Source: JBHGYD01 sp041920415 (lineage in GTDB: Bacteria; Bacillota; Bacilli; Bacillales; Anoxybacillaceae). From it: 64,000 bases of DNA. Position numbers and translations under genes: made by a program. The stretch spans positions 124,001 to 188,000 of the forward strand of contig JBHGYD010000003.1 in assembly GCA_041920415.1 (NCBI GenBank), in the 5' to 3' direction. Of the stretch, positions 53,485 to 62,456 are shown in pieces. The notes under the pieces are model-generated. The model did not search any database. It had not been told where the DNA came from and saw only the letters and a list, made by a program, of their open reading frames with translations. Within the stretch, counting starts at the first letter, position 1. Each line of letters begins with the position of its first letter.

Positions 53485-53565
53485 CCCTCTCACCGATCCG
53501 GCGAGAGGGCGGAAAAACTCCATATATAATCATAACATCCGACTCCTTCTCAGCCTCACGGGACT
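53485..53565 (-). promoter_or_regulatory. PyrR attenuator before pyrR
   Basis: AGTCCCGTGAGGCT (53552-53565, minus) is followed by a terminator whose arms CCCTCTCGCCG and CGGTGAGAGGG flank GAT, then TTTTTG (53485-53509). It is the first of three copies in this operon and gives autogenous control. Confidence 0.9.
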
Positions 53566-53595
53566 GAATTTAAAGGCTCTTATTCACTTGAGTTC

Positions 53596-53624
53596 ATTTT
53601 ACTTTTACGTATCACGTTTGTCAA
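53596..53624 (-). promoter_or_regulatory. SigA promoter of the pyr operon
   Basis: TTGACA, 17 bases, TAAAAT on minus. The -35 overlaps the rluD stop codon. The start point would lie about 20 bases before the PyrR recognition loop. Confidence 0.85.
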
Positions 53625-54535
53625 CGATTATTTCGTAATATTTCCAAAAGATGCTCAAATTCTTTTGGAAGTGGCGCTTCGAACTCCAAATATTCCCCGG
53701 TACGTGGATGAGTAAAACCTAATACGCCTGCATGTAACGCTTGCCCGTCAATCGGCAACGTCTTCTTTGGACCATACTTCGGATCTCCAGCAAGCGGATA
53801 GCCGATGTATTTCATATGGACACGAATTTGATGAGTTCTTCCTGTTTCCAACTGACATTCAATAAATGTGTAGTGGTTAAATCGCTCTAACACACGAAAA
53901 TGCGTGACTGCTTCTTTCCCGTTCTCTTCGGTTACCGCCATTTTTTGGCGATCATGCTTATCACGACCAATTGGTGCATCGATCGTTCCATAATCATGCG
54001 GAATAACCCCATGAACAATCGCCTTATATTTGCGAGTGACTGTTTTGTTAACAAGTTGATTAACAAGCGACGTATGAGCAACATCGTTTTTTGCGACCAT
54101 TAATAACCCGGATGTATCTTTATCAATGCGATGCACGATACCGGGACGAAGCACGCCATTAATGCCCGATAAATCTTTACAATGGGCAAGTAGCGCGTTC
54201 ACAAGCGTTCCTCTCATATGACCAGGAGCAGGATGAACGACCATGCCGCGCGGTTTATTGACGACGAGCACATCCGAGTCTTCATAATAAATATCCAATT
54301 CGATTTCTTCCGGCTCCACATGAAGCGGTTCTGGCTCTGGAAGATGAATGACAACAACATCGCCCGCAGAACACTTGTAATTCGCTTTCACTGGCTTATC
54401 GTTGACAGTCACAAGCCCCTCTTTTATCCATTGTTGTACTTTCGAGCGTGACCATTCTTCGTTGAGGGCGGAAATCACTTTATCGATTCGTTCGTTATCG
54501 TACTCTTCCTCAATGTGAAATTGAACAACATCCAT
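53621..54535 (-). CDS. rluD: RluD-family 23S rRNA pseudouridine synthase (YlyB)
   Basis: Converts uridines to pseudouridine in 23S rRNA. The 304 residues have an N-terminal S4 domain (about 10-75, RIDKVISALNEEWSRSKVQQWIKEG) and the catalytic motif VHRIDKDTSGLLMVAK with Asp. The start MDVVQFHIEEE follows AAAAGGAG and overlaps the lspA stop (TAATG). The exact target site is inferred from RluD relatives. Confidence 0.92.
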   Translation of the reverse strand: MDVVQFHIEEEYDNERIDKVISALNEEWSRSKVQQWIKEGLVTVNDKPVKANYKCSAGDVVVIHLPEPEPLHVEPEEIELDIYYEDSDVLVVNKPRGMVVHPAPGHMRGTLVNALLAHCKDLSGINGVLRPGIVHRIDKDTSGLLMVAKNDVAHTSLVNQLVNKTVTRKYKAIVHGVIPHDYGTIDAPIGRDKHDRQKMAVTEENGKEAVTHFRVLERFNHYTFIECQLETGRTHQIRVHMKYIGYPLAGDPKYGPKKTLPIDGQALHAGVLGFTHPRTGEYLEFEAPLPKEFEHLLEILRNNR

Positions 54536-54999
54536 TACTGATTCTCCTTTTCCTTCGTTCCAGCAAAAAATGTTTGTAAAAAGACGAGTGCCACACCGAT
54601 ACATAGTGCGGAGTCAGCGATATTAAAAATTGGAAAGTTGTAGGTAAAAATAAATGTATGAATAAAATCAACGACCTCTTTACGAACAAGCCGATCAATA
54701 AAATTACCGATTGCTCCGCCAAGCATAAGACCAAGGGCAACGCCAAACAACCTTTGTTCTCGCGGCAAGCGTTGAATATAAACAACTAAACCGATCACTA
54801 CAATAATCGTAATCATATAAAAAAGCCAAAACTGCCCTTGTAAAATCCCCCATGCCGCCCCACGATTTCGGTGAGAAGTAATATATAACACATTTGGAAT
54901 GATGGTGATACTTTCTCCAAACCGCATATACTTCACAACAAGCCACTTTGTAAACTGATCGATTGCTATAACGATAAGCGCAATAACATAATAAATCAC
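54535..54999 (-). CDS. lspA: Lipoprotein signal peptidase
   Basis: Cleaves signal peptides of prolipoproteins in the membrane. The 154 residues have four membrane segments and the two catalytic aspartates in GAIGNFIDRL and FNIADSALCIG; GAAWGIL is also conserved. It shares one base with rluD. Confidence 0.96.
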   Translation of the reverse strand: MIYYVIALIVIAIDQFTKWLVVKYMRFGESITIIPNVLYITSHRNRGAAWGILQGQFWLFYMITIIVVIGLVVYIQRLPREQRLFGVALGLMLGGAIGNFIDRLVRKEVVDFIHTFIFTYNFPIFNIADSALCIGVALVFLQTFFAGTKEKENQ

Positions 55000-55033
55000 A
55001 CGATTACCCCCAACTCGACATATGTACTTATGA

Positions 55034-55063
55034 ATTGTAGCACAATCATAGAACAGTAGACAA
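55034..55063 (-). promoter_or_regulatory. Probable lspA promoter
   Basis: TTGTCT, 18 bases, TACAAT on minus, about 35 bases before the lspA start. The rest of the 55000-55248 gap holds the ileS terminator and no gene; B. subtilis has ylyA here. Confidence 0.65.
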
Positions 55064-55207
55064 TGTGTTCTGATTGCATAACAGTATTAGGCAGCCGTAT
55101 TGATTAACAAATAGCTCGCTTTCCCTCCACATTCGCCGAATGCGTCAGAAAAGCGCAAGTGTTCTCTTTATAAAACGGCTGCTATTTTTATTGCTCGTGC
55201 GCAAGGC

Positions 55208-55241
55208 AAAAAACAGGGCCGCCTTTAATGTGGCGAGCCCC
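55208..55241 (-). terminator. Terminator after ileS
   Basis: On minus, GGGGCTCGCC and GGCGGCCCTG pair imperfectly (CGCC/GGCG core), followed by TTTTTT. It lies 7 bases past the ileS stop. Confidence 0.7.
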
Positions 55242-55248
55242 GTTTGTG

Positions 55249-58017
55249 TTAGGCTGTATAATGTTCTTTTACAATGCGAGCGCAACGTGGACACAATGTT
55301 GGATGCTCTGTATCTTGACCGACGTCTGGTGTAACAACCCAACATCTTTCGCACGTTTCACCTTCCGCTTGTTTGACGACAATCGCTACGTTCGCAAATT
55401 TTTGTGCTTCTTCAGGTGCCTCTGTATAGTCACCTGCGATTTCAAATTCGGAAACGATAAATAGCTGTTTTACATCTTCTTCGATCGAGTCAAGCAACTG
55501 TTTCGTTTCCGCAGTTGGATAAACAGTTAGGCTTGCAGTTAATGATTTACCGATGATTTTTTCATTCCGCGCTACTTCTAACGCCTTTAATACATCATCG
55601 CGCAAGCTCATAAATGCATCCCATTTCGCCAACAGCTCTTCCGCTCCTGCGATTTCCTTGGTTTCTGGCATATCAACAAGTTGTACGCTCTCTTCCTTCA
55701 CGTTTGGAATGTATCCCCACACCTCATCCGCAGTATGCGGCAAAATTGGCGCAATGAGCTTCGTTAACGCAAGTAGTGTTTCATATAGCACCGTTTGAAT
55801 CGAGCGACGTTCTTTGTCATTTGGCGCTTCAATGTAAAGAATATCTTTTGCAAAATCTAAATAGAATGCACTTAAATCGACCGTACAGAAATTGTTGACT
55901 TCATGATAAATCGCCGCAAAGTCATATGTTTCATACGAATGTTTCACTTTTTCAATGAGACGGTTTAATTTCACGAGCATGTAACGGTCTACTTCTCGTA
56001 ACTCCGTTAAAGGAACCGCATTTGTTTCTGGGTTAAAATCAAATAAGTTACCAAGTAAGAAACGGAACGTATTGCGGATTTTACGGTATACTTCCGCAAC
56101 TTGTTTTAAAATGCTATCAGAAATTCTTACGTCAGCTTGGTAGTCAACAGAGGCAACCCAGAGACGTAAAATATCAGCGCCTAATTGATCCATTACTTTC
56201 GCTGGCACGACAACATTACCAAGCGATTTACTCATTTTGCGGCCCTCTCCGTCAAGAACGAACCCGTGGCTTAATACTCCCTTATATGGAGCTTTTCCTG
56301 TAACAGCCACAGCAGTCGAAAGCGAAGAGTTAAACCAACCGCGATATTGGTCAGAGCCTTCGAGATAAAGGTCAGCTGGACGTTGTAGGTCATCACGCTC
56401 TTCAAGAACAGCTTGGTGTGAAGAACCGGAGTCGAACCAAACATCCATAATGTCCGTCTCTTTTGTAAATTTACCGTTCGGACTTGATGGATGTGTAAAT
56501 CCTTCAGGCAATAAGTCTTTTGCTTCGCGCTCAAACCAAACGTTAGAACCGTATTGTCTGAATAAGTTTGATACATGTTCAATGGTTTCATCCGTAATAA
56601 TTGGCTCACCATTTTCACCGTAGAATACAGGAATTGGAACACCCCATGCGCGTTGGCGGGAGATGCACCAGTCACCGCGGTCGCGGATCATGTTGTAAAG
56701 ACGCGTTTCTCCCCAAGCAGGCACCCATTTTGTTTCTTGCACCGCTTTTAGCAATTCCTCGCGAATTTTATCAATCGACGCAAACCATTGTGCTGTTGCT
56801 CGGAAAATCGTTGGCTGCTTTGTGCGCCAGTCATGCGGATAAGAGTGCGTGATAAAGCTAAGTTTTAAAAGCGCACCGACTTCTTGGAGTTTTTCGGTAA
56901 TCGCTTTGTTTGCCTCATCATAAAATAGACCTTCAAATCCAGGTGCCTCTGCAGTCATATAGCCACGTTCATCGACCGGACATAATACGCCTAAACCATA
57001 TTTTTGTCCAACGATAAAGTCGTCTTCCCCATGCCCCGGTGCAGTATGAACGCAGCCTGTACCCGCATCTGTCGTTACGTGCTCGCCGCAGACAACAAGT
57101 GAATCGCGATCATAAAATGGATGTTTCGCTACAACATACTCGAGCTCTTTTCCTTTGAGTGTTTTTACGACGATTGTTTCTTCCCAGCCAATTTCTTTTT
57201 TCACGGACTCAAGCAAAGCCGATGCGACAATATACTTCTCACCGTTTACTTGAACGACGCTATATTCAAGTTCAGGATGTACAGCGATTCCTAAGTTGGC
57301 CGGAATCGTCCAAGGAGTCGTTGTCCAAATGACGATTTTTTCGTCTCCTTCAAGCACCCCTTTTCCGTCTTTAATTGGGAATGCTACATAAATGGATGGA
57401 GAACGTTTATCTTTGTATTCAATTTCTGCTTCAGCGAGTGCTGATTCACTCGATGGAGACCAGTATACAGGTTTTAGCCCTTTGTAAATAAGCCCTTTTT
57501 TCGCCATTTCCCCAAATACTTTAATTTGTTGTGCTTCATATTCCGGCTTTAGCGTAATGTATGGGTTTTCCCAATCACCGCGCACGCCAAGACGTTTAAA
57601 TTGTTGGCGCTGATTATCGATTTGCTCGTATGCGTATTCTTCGCAAAGTTTGCGGAACTCAGCGACGCTCATCGATTTACGATTGACACCTTTATTTTTC
57701 GTGAGCGCTGTTTCAATCGGCAAACCATGCGTATCCCATCCAGGTACATATGGTGCACAATAGCCGCTCATCGATTTATAGCGAACGATAAAGTCTTTTA
57801 AAATTTTATTTAACGCATGCCCCATATGAATGTCGCCATTTGCGTATGGAGGTCCATCATGAAGAACAAATAATGGGCGATCTTTTGTTCTTTCTTGTAC
57901 CTTTTCGTAAATCTTCATCTCTTCCCATTTTGCTTGAATTTGCGGTTCACGTTGCGGAAGATTTCCGCGCATCGGAAACTCCGTTTGCGGCATTAACAAC
58001 GTATCTTTGTAATCCAT
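55249..58017 (-). CDS. ileS: Isoleucyl-tRNA synthetase
   Basis: Charges tRNA-Ile and edits valine. The 922 residues carry the class I HIGH-type motif PPYANGDIHMGHALNK (about 55-70), a CP1 editing domain, the KMSKS motif GRKMSKSLGNV near 595 and a C-terminal zinc site CERCWVV...CPRCARIV. Expression is controlled by the T-box leader upstream. Confidence 0.97.
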   Translation of the reverse strand: MDYKDTLLMPQTEFPMRGNLPQREPQIQAKWEEMKIYEKVQERTKDRPLFVLHDGPPYANGDIHMGHALNKILKDFIVRYKSMSGYCAPYVPGWDTHGLPIETALTKNKGVNRKSMSVAEFRKLCEEYAYEQIDNQRQQFKRLGVRGDWENPYITLKPEYEAQQIKVFGEMAKKGLIYKGLKPVYWSPSSESALAEAEIEYKDKRSPSIYVAFPIKDGKGVLEGDEKIVIWTTTPWTIPANLGIAVHPELEYSVVQVNGEKYIVASALLESVKKEIGWEETIVVKTLKGKELEYVVAKHPFYDRDSLVVCGEHVTTDAGTGCVHTAPGHGEDDFIVGQKYGLGVLCPVDERGYMTAEAPGFEGLFYDEANKAITEKLQEVGALLKLSFITHSYPHDWRTKQPTIFRATAQWFASIDKIREELLKAVQETKWVPAWGETRLYNMIRDRGDWCISRQRAWGVPIPVFYGENGEPIITDETIEHVSNLFRQYGSNVWFEREAKDLLPEGFTHPSSPNGKFTKETDIMDVWFDSGSSHQAVLEERDDLQRPADLYLEGSDQYRGWFNSSLSTAVAVTGKAPYKGVLSHGFVLDGEGRKMSKSLGNVVVPAKVMDQLGADILRLWVASVDYQADVRISDSILKQVAEVYRKIRNTFRFLLGNLFDFNPETNAVPLTELREVDRYMLVKLNRLIEKVKHSYETYDFAAIYHEVNNFCTVDLSAFYLDFAKDILYIEAPNDKERRSIQTVLYETLLALTKLIAPILPHTADEVWGYIPNVKEESVQLVDMPETKEIAGAEELLAKWDAFMSLRDDVLKALEVARNEKIIGKSLTASLTVYPTAETKQLLDSIEEDVKQLFIVSEFEIAGDYTEAPEEAQKFANVAIVVKQAEGETCERCWVVTPDVGQDTEHPTLCPRCARIVKEHYTA

Positions 58018-58050
58018 TTCTCATTCCTCCAACTTTTTTTCTATCAACAA

Positions 58051-58326
58051 AAAAACCGTCCTCTCCCAAAAAGGGACGAGAACGGTCTCGCGGTACCACC
58101 CTTGTTGACTATATATGCCCTAGACTAGACATTCATAGCCCTCTTTTCATTCGTAACGGGAATGACGCGCCATTGCCTACTATCGTTTCGGCATGGAACT
58201 CCAGGGTGATCTTCACTCTTTCGCTTATGCCGAGCTTCCACCGTCCTCGACTCGCTAAAATAAGCTAGTGAAAGAGCTACTGTCCCTTTCATCGCCAGTT
58301 GTATGGTCATTTTAAGTGTTATTATA
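58051..58326 (-). promoter_or_regulatory. T-box riboswitch of ileS
   Basis: On minus a leader of about 270 bases carries the invariant T-box AAGGGTGGTACCGCG (58089-58103), which pairs with the NCCA end of uncharged tRNA. The terminator arms ACCGTTCTCGTCCC and GGGAGAGGACGGT with seven T follow. An ATC codon in GAAGATCACC upstream could be the isoleucine specifier, but I have not folded stem I. It fills the 58018-58346 gap. Confidence 0.92.
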
Positions 58327-58350
58327 TGCGAAAGGGGCAAAATTCGTCAA
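58321..58350 (-). promoter_or_regulatory. ileS promoter
   Basis: TTGACG, 18 bases, TATAAT on minus. The -35 overlaps the divIVA stop codon. Confidence 0.85.
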
Positions 58351-58871
58351 GATTGGCTAATCTCTTCCTTCTCCTTTTCATCGATATCGATATCGATTTC
58401 TTTCAGTTCATATTCCATTAAATGATCCCAGTCGCTGTTGTTTAACATTTCAAGTTGAGCTTCGACTAACATGCGAAAGCGAGTGCGAAACACTTTTGAT
58501 TGTCGTTTTAACTCCTCGATTTCAAGGGCAATTTTTCGCGATTTGGCCAGCGCCTCGCTAATAATGCGATCAGCGTTTTTCTCGGCCTCTTTAATGATGA
58601 GCTTTGCTTCTTTTTGGGCGTTTCTCTTGACTTCTTCCGCTGTTTCTTGAGCAATTAAAATCGATTTATTTAGCGTTTCTTCAATGTTTGTAAAATAGTT
58701 AAGCTTTTCTGTGAGCTCGGCCACTTTTTCTTCGAGCTGCTTTTTTTCACGAATGATCATTTCGTAATCTTTAATTACTTGATCAAGAAACTCATTTACC
58801 TCGTCTTCATCATAACCGCGAAACCCTTTGCTGAACTCTTTATTATGAATATCTAATGGTGTTAAAGGCAC
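58347..58871 (-). CDS. divIVA: Cell division / polarity protein DivIVA
   Basis: Coiled-coil protein that marks negatively curved membrane at septa and poles. The 174 residues start with the membrane-binding domain PLTPLDIHNKEFSKGFRGYD and DEVNEFLDQVIKDYE, then two coiled-coil stretches (about 25-60 and 65-150). The start is a GTG after GGAGGTG; the ATG seven codons upstream overlaps that site. Confidence 0.94.
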   Translation of the reverse strand: MPLTPLDIHNKEFSKGFRGYDEDEVNEFLDQVIKDYEMIIREKKQLEEKVAELTEKLNYFTNIEETLNKSILIAQETAEEVKRNAQKEAKLIIKEAEKNADRIISEALAKSRKIALEIEELKRQSKVFRTRFRMLVEAQLEMLNNSDWDHLMEYELKEIDIDIDEKEKEEISQS

Positions 58872-58957
58872 AAGTGCCACCTCCGTCTGCAATAATGTTC
58901 GTCATTCACTTTACCTTACCATTCGACATATTTCATCTAATTCCTGCAATGATTCGA

Positions 58958-59731
58958 TTATTTTTGCGTTCCCACGTGAACACGCCACTTCTCTTTTTTT
59001 GTTTTTCCATCAATTAATAAAATTTTACAGCGACCAAACCCTCGCGCGGAAAGTGTATCTCCTTCCTTACACTCAAAATGAGCTTGCTCAACGATTTTCC
59101 AATTCACTTTGACAAGACCGTTTTCAATCAGCAATTGCGCTTTTTGGCGCGAAATATGAAACACTTGTGATAATAGCGCATCAAGCCGCAATGACGAAAC
59201 GGTAATCGCCACCTCGTTCCATTGTTCTTCAAGAACGATGATGTCGGTCAATGGTTTTTCTTCTAACGAAATTTTTGTTTTACCAATCATCTCTAAATGC
59301 ATTCGAATATAATCTGCCACTTCTTTCGCAACAATGAATTGAATATGTTCGTCTTTTATAAGAATGTCGCCAAATTTCGCTCGTTTCAAGCCTAGCGACA
59401 TGAGTGATCCCAACACTTGACGGTGCTCAAGCGACACAAATTTACTCGGATAGTTGACAGCAAAAAGGGCAATCGCGAAGTCTTCTTGTTCCGGTTGAAA
59501 ATAAGATGGATATAAAAGCGCACGCTTTCGTTCGACAAACGAAGCGCCCCCGAACAAAGAGATGTTCACATCTTCATCGTTTCCGATGACCAATCGAACA
59601 ATTTCTTGTTCACGCGGGTCAAGAAAGTCGGTCAGTTTCGGACAATATTGCGTTTTGACAAATTCCCGCCACTCGAGCACTTGATCAATAAAATGATATT
59701 CTTCCTTACGAAAATGCTGGTAAAGATTCAT
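58958..59731 (-). CDS. ylmH: S4-domain RNA-binding protein YlmH
   Basis: A 257-residue protein of the YlmH family with an N-terminal ferredoxin-like part and a C-terminal S4 RNA-binding domain (about 180-240, RLDALLSQVFHISRQKAQLLIENGLVKVN). In B. subtilis YlmH binds 50S subunits and acts in ribosome rescue. It precedes divIVA in the conserved division cluster. Confidence 0.92.
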   Translation of the reverse strand: MNLYQHFRKEEYHFIDQVLEWREFVKTQYCPKLTDFLDPREQEIVRLVIGNDEDVNISLFGGASFVERKRALLYPSYFQPEQEDFAIALFAVNYPSKFVSLEHRQVLGSLMSLGLKRAKFGDILIKDEHIQFIVAKEVADYIRMHLEMIGKTKISLEEKPLTDIIVLEEQWNEVAITVSSLRLDALLSQVFHISRQKAQLLIENGLVKVNWKIVEQAHFECKEGDTLSARGFGRCKILLIDGKTKKEKWRVHVGTQK

Positions 59732-59782
59732 TTTTGTTCACACCTAACTCTCATAAAGAAGGGAACCCTTGTGCTGGATTCC

Positions 59783-60052
59783 CTACACTAAGTTTAACAT
59801 ATTAAATAACGCGTACAATCCTCTCGTCGCAAAGTTTAACACAAAAAGGGCAACAATGGGGGAAACGTCAATCATTCCAATCGGTGGGATAATGCGACGA
59901 AACGGCTCTAAATACGGTTCACAAATAGCCGCAAGCATCTGCCCGATTTTCGTATCGCGAGCGTTTGGAAACCATGACATTAAAATGTACACAATTAATG
60001 CGTACGAATATATGTCAATGAGTGTTGTTAAAAATGAAAGCAAACTATGCAT
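59783..60052 (-). CDS. ylmG: YggT family membrane protein YlmG
   Basis: An 89-residue protein with two membrane segments (about 5-25 and 63-83) and the motif EPYLEPFRRIIPPIGMIDVSP typical of YggT. Homologues act in cell division or chloroplast nucleoid and cofactor functions; the role in Bacillus is unclear. A small hairpin (GGGAATCC / GGGTTCCC, 59760-59782) separates it from ylmH. Confidence 0.9.
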   Translation of the reverse strand: MHSLLSFLTTLIDIYSYALIVYILMSWFPNARDTKIGQMLAAICEPYLEPFRRIIPPIGMIDVSPIVALFVLNFATRGLYALFNMLNLV

Positions 60053-60058
60053 AAATGG

Positions 60059-60502
60059 TTACCACCTTTTCATGGATGTTTCATCATCAGCAATGACAGA
60101 AATCGAACCGGTTACATCAACATTATCAGGGGTACATAAAAAGATTTTCGTCCCGACTTGCTGAATATCTCCACCGATCGCATAAACGGTGCCGCTCAAA
60201 AAGTCGACAATACGCTTCGCTTGGTCGTGTTGAATTCGTTGCAAATTCACCACCACTGCGCGACGGTTTTTTAAATGATCGGCAATCTCTTGTGCTTCCG
60301 CGTACGCTCTCGGTTCAATGAGCACTACTTTTGATGATTTTTGCACGCTTTGTAAACTCACCACATTTTGCTTAGTTGAGCCTTTTCCTACTGGTTGAGA
60401 AGGGGACTCTTGTACTACTACTTCTTCATCTTCATACTCATCTTCGTATTCATCATAATCTTCTTCTAAAAAATAGTCTTTAAATTTTTTAATTAATCCC
60501 AT
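60059..60502 (-). CDS. sepF: Cell division protein SepF
   Basis: Membrane anchor of FtsZ that bends the septal membrane. The 147 residues have a short amphipathic N-terminal helix MGLIKKFKDYFLEED, a very acidic linker (about 15-35), and a SepF domain (about 60-145, RRAVVVNLQRIQHDQAKRIVD). The ATG follows AGGAGGTG; the GTG three codons earlier is part of that site. Confidence 0.94.
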   Translation of the reverse strand: MGLIKKFKDYFLEEDYDEYEDEYEDEEVVVQESPSQPVGKGSTKQNVVSLQSVQKSSKVVLIEPRAYAEAQEIADHLKNRRAVVVNLQRIQHDQAKRIVDFLSGTVYAIGGDIQQVGTKIFLCTPDNVDVTGSISVIADDETSMKRW

Positions 60503-60514
60503 TTTTTTCACCTC

Positions 60515-61192
60515 CTACGATTCATGTCCGACTAGTGATGTTCCTAAACGAATAAATGTCGCTCCTTCTTCGATGGCAATCACATAGTCGTTTGACATTC
60601 CCATCGACAATTCTGTGCATGGTGCGTTCGGAATATGTAACGCTTGTACACGTTCTTGCAATCTTTTCAGCTGACGAAAGCATTGGCGAAGGAATGGCTC
60701 ATCATCCGTATAAGGAGCCATCGTCATTAAACCAACGACTTCAATTTTCGAAAAATCCCGCAATTGTTCAATAAATGGAATCACTTCATCTTTTGATAGA
60801 CCATGTTTCGTCGCTTCGCCTGAAACATTTACTTGCACGAAACATTTGATTCGTTTCGTCGCCCGTTTTTCAATTTCGTGTGCAAGTGATAAACGGTCGA
60901 GCGAATGAATATAGTCGACTTTGTCAATAATGTATTTCACTTTGCGGGATTGAAGCGTTCCGATAAAATGCCACGTCGGCTCGGATCCTAATACTTCATA
61001 TTTTTGTAACAGTCCATCATCGCGATTTTCACCTAAATCAGTAATCCCAGCTGCCAACGCTTCTTTTGCTCGCTCAACACTTACATATTTCGTTACGGCG
61101 ACAATGCGAATGTCGGCAGGATCGCGGTCCGTTCGCTTGCACGCTGCTTCGATATTTTCACGAATCATTGCTAAATTGTCCTTGACTGACAT
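60515..61192 (-). CDS. ylmE: Pyridoxal phosphate homeostasis protein YggS
   Basis: A 225-residue single-domain TIM barrel that binds pyridoxal phosphate (Lys in VAVTKYVS) and keeps B6 vitamers in balance. ELSMGMSNDY and IRLGTSLVG near the end are the phosphate site. Its start abuts the pgeF stop. Confidence 0.93.
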   Translation of the reverse strand: MSVKDNLAMIRENIEAACKRTDRDPADIRIVAVTKYVSVERAKEALAAGITDLGENRDDGLLQKYEVLGSEPTWHFIGTLQSRKVKYIIDKVDYIHSLDRLSLAHEIEKRATKRIKCFVQVNVSGEATKHGLSKDEVIPFIEQLRDFSKIEVVGLMTMAPYTDDEPFLRQCFRQLKRLQERVQALHIPNAPCTELSMGMSNDYVIAIEEGATFIRLGTSLVGHES

Positions 61193-62017
61193 TTATCCTT
61201 CCTCCTTTCTTCCGATAAATGCCATCATTCTTCCTGTTTGACCGTTGTCGCGGCGATGGGAGAAAAATAAATCAGCCGCACAACTTGTACAGTAATCGGA
61301 CACGGCTATTTGTTGTTCATGTATTCCTGCCTTTACAAGCAATAACTTATTAAGCTCCTTTAAATCAAGAGCATATTGTCCTAAGCTGACGTCGCGATAA
61401 GGAATGGTTTCTGTTTTCCCTAGTACTTTTCTCACTAAATTAATAACACGATTATCGACGATATAGCAACACGAACCAATGGACGGACCAATTGCCACAT
61501 AAATGTCATCGAGCGGAATATGCTCGCGCTCGTTCCATAATCGAACCATTTCACCGGCAATGTTTTTTACTGTTCCTTTCCATCCAGCATGAGCAATGCC
61601 GACAACTCCATGTTTAGGTGCGATAAAATAAAGAGGCACACAATCAGCAAAACATAGCGCTAGTAAAATCCCTGCTTCCTCCGTATATAATCCGTCTGTA
61701 CCAGCGATAGCGGATTGATAATGAACCGCTCCTTTTCCGGCATCGCGTTTTGTTACCTTTTCAATGCGCGAATCGTGTGTTTGTTCACAACAAACCCATC
61801 GTTCGAGCGGAAACTGTAATACATCCGCTAATTTTTGACGATTGCGCTGAACGGAACGATCAACATCACCGACATGTAAGCCTAAATTGAACGTCGCAAA
61901 TGGCTTTTCGCTAAATCCCCCTTGTTTCGTCGTGAAGCCAGCGACGAGCCCCGAAAACGTATGCCAATCCTGTAATAAAAGCAGTTCCTCTCCGATTGGC
62001 TGAAAAATTTCCGACAT
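61193..62017 (-). CDS. pgeF: Peptidoglycan editing factor PgeF (YlmD)
   Basis: A 274-residue laccase-like (DUF152) protein. The family removes wrongly inserted L-Ser from peptidoglycan precursors or acts on purine nucleosides. The metal ligands are in QTHDSRIEKV, CFADCVPLYF and GIAHAGWKGT. The start MSEIFQPIG follows GAGG nine bases upstream; earlier in-frame starts lack a site. Confidence 0.9.
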   Translation of the reverse strand: MSEIFQPIGEELLLLQDWHTFSGLVAGFTTKQGGFSEKPFATFNLGLHVGDVDRSVQRNRQKLADVLQFPLERWVCCEQTHDSRIEKVTKRDAGKGAVHYQSAIAGTDGLYTEEAGILLALCFADCVPLYFIAPKHGVVGIAHAGWKGTVKNIAGEMVRLWNEREHIPLDDIYVAIGPSIGSCCYIVDNRVINLVRKVLGKTETIPYRDVSLGQYALDLKELNKLLLVKAGIHEQQIAVSDYCTSCAADLFFSHRRDNGQTGRMMAFIGRKEEG

Positions 62018-62106
62018 TATCGTCATCCTCTTATATGTTTTTTTGTAGATTTTTATCACTTTTTTTCCTATTTTATCATAGTTTGCTTAAACGTGATAAT
62101 CATTAT

Positions 62107-62349
62107 TTATTCATTTTCATCTAGCCGAACTAAAATGACATCCGCTCCGATTTTCACGATATTGCGCCATGGAATGATCGTTTCTTCCTCGCGACCAAAT
62201 ATCCCAAGAACTTTTCCTGCTCCTAAAATAATAAGCGATTCAATTTGTCCTGTTTGTAAATTAATATCAATATCACCAATATTACCTAATTTTTTTCCGT
62301 TTGCTACATTCACGACATCTTTCGTTTGAAACTCTGAAATTTTGATCAT
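62107..62349 (-). CDS. ylmC: PRC-barrel protein YlmC/YmxH family
   Basis: An 80-residue PRC-barrel protein (MIKISEFQTKDVVNVANGKKLG, then GDIDINLQTGQIESLII). In sporulating Bacillaceae this family member lies next to sigG. The function is not established. GTGAGGG precedes the ATG. Confidence 0.88.
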   Translation of the reverse strand: MIKISEFQTKDVVNVANGKKLGNIGDIDINLQTGQIESLIILGAGKVLGIFGREEETIIPWRNIVKIGADVILVRLDENE

Positions 62350-62418
62350 GGCGATCCCTCACTTTCATAACCTCTTATCTTACTATATGATTTTTCTTTT
62401 ATTATTCATGATTATCTT

Positions 62419-62456
62419 TAAAAAAAAGAAAGGGGCTGCTCTAACAGAACAGCTCC
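62419..62456 (-). terminator. Terminator after sigG
   Basis: On minus, GGAGCTGTTCT and AGAGCAGCCCC pair with two mismatches, followed by TTTCTTTTTTTT. It ends sigG ahead of ylmC. Confidence 0.75.

Noticed and set aside
53464..53523. N-terminal extension of pyrR
   Set aside because: It covers the attenuator terminator and ribosome site; the family start is the ATG ending at 53463.
51436..53565. Three copies of a 14-base motif considered as a dispersed repeat
   Set aside because: They are PyrR recognition loops, each followed by its own terminator, so they are regulatory elements and not a repeat family.
55140..55334. 64-codon plus-strand frame near the ileS end
   Set aside because: It crosses the ileS terminator and the conserved zinc end of ileS; no ribosome site.
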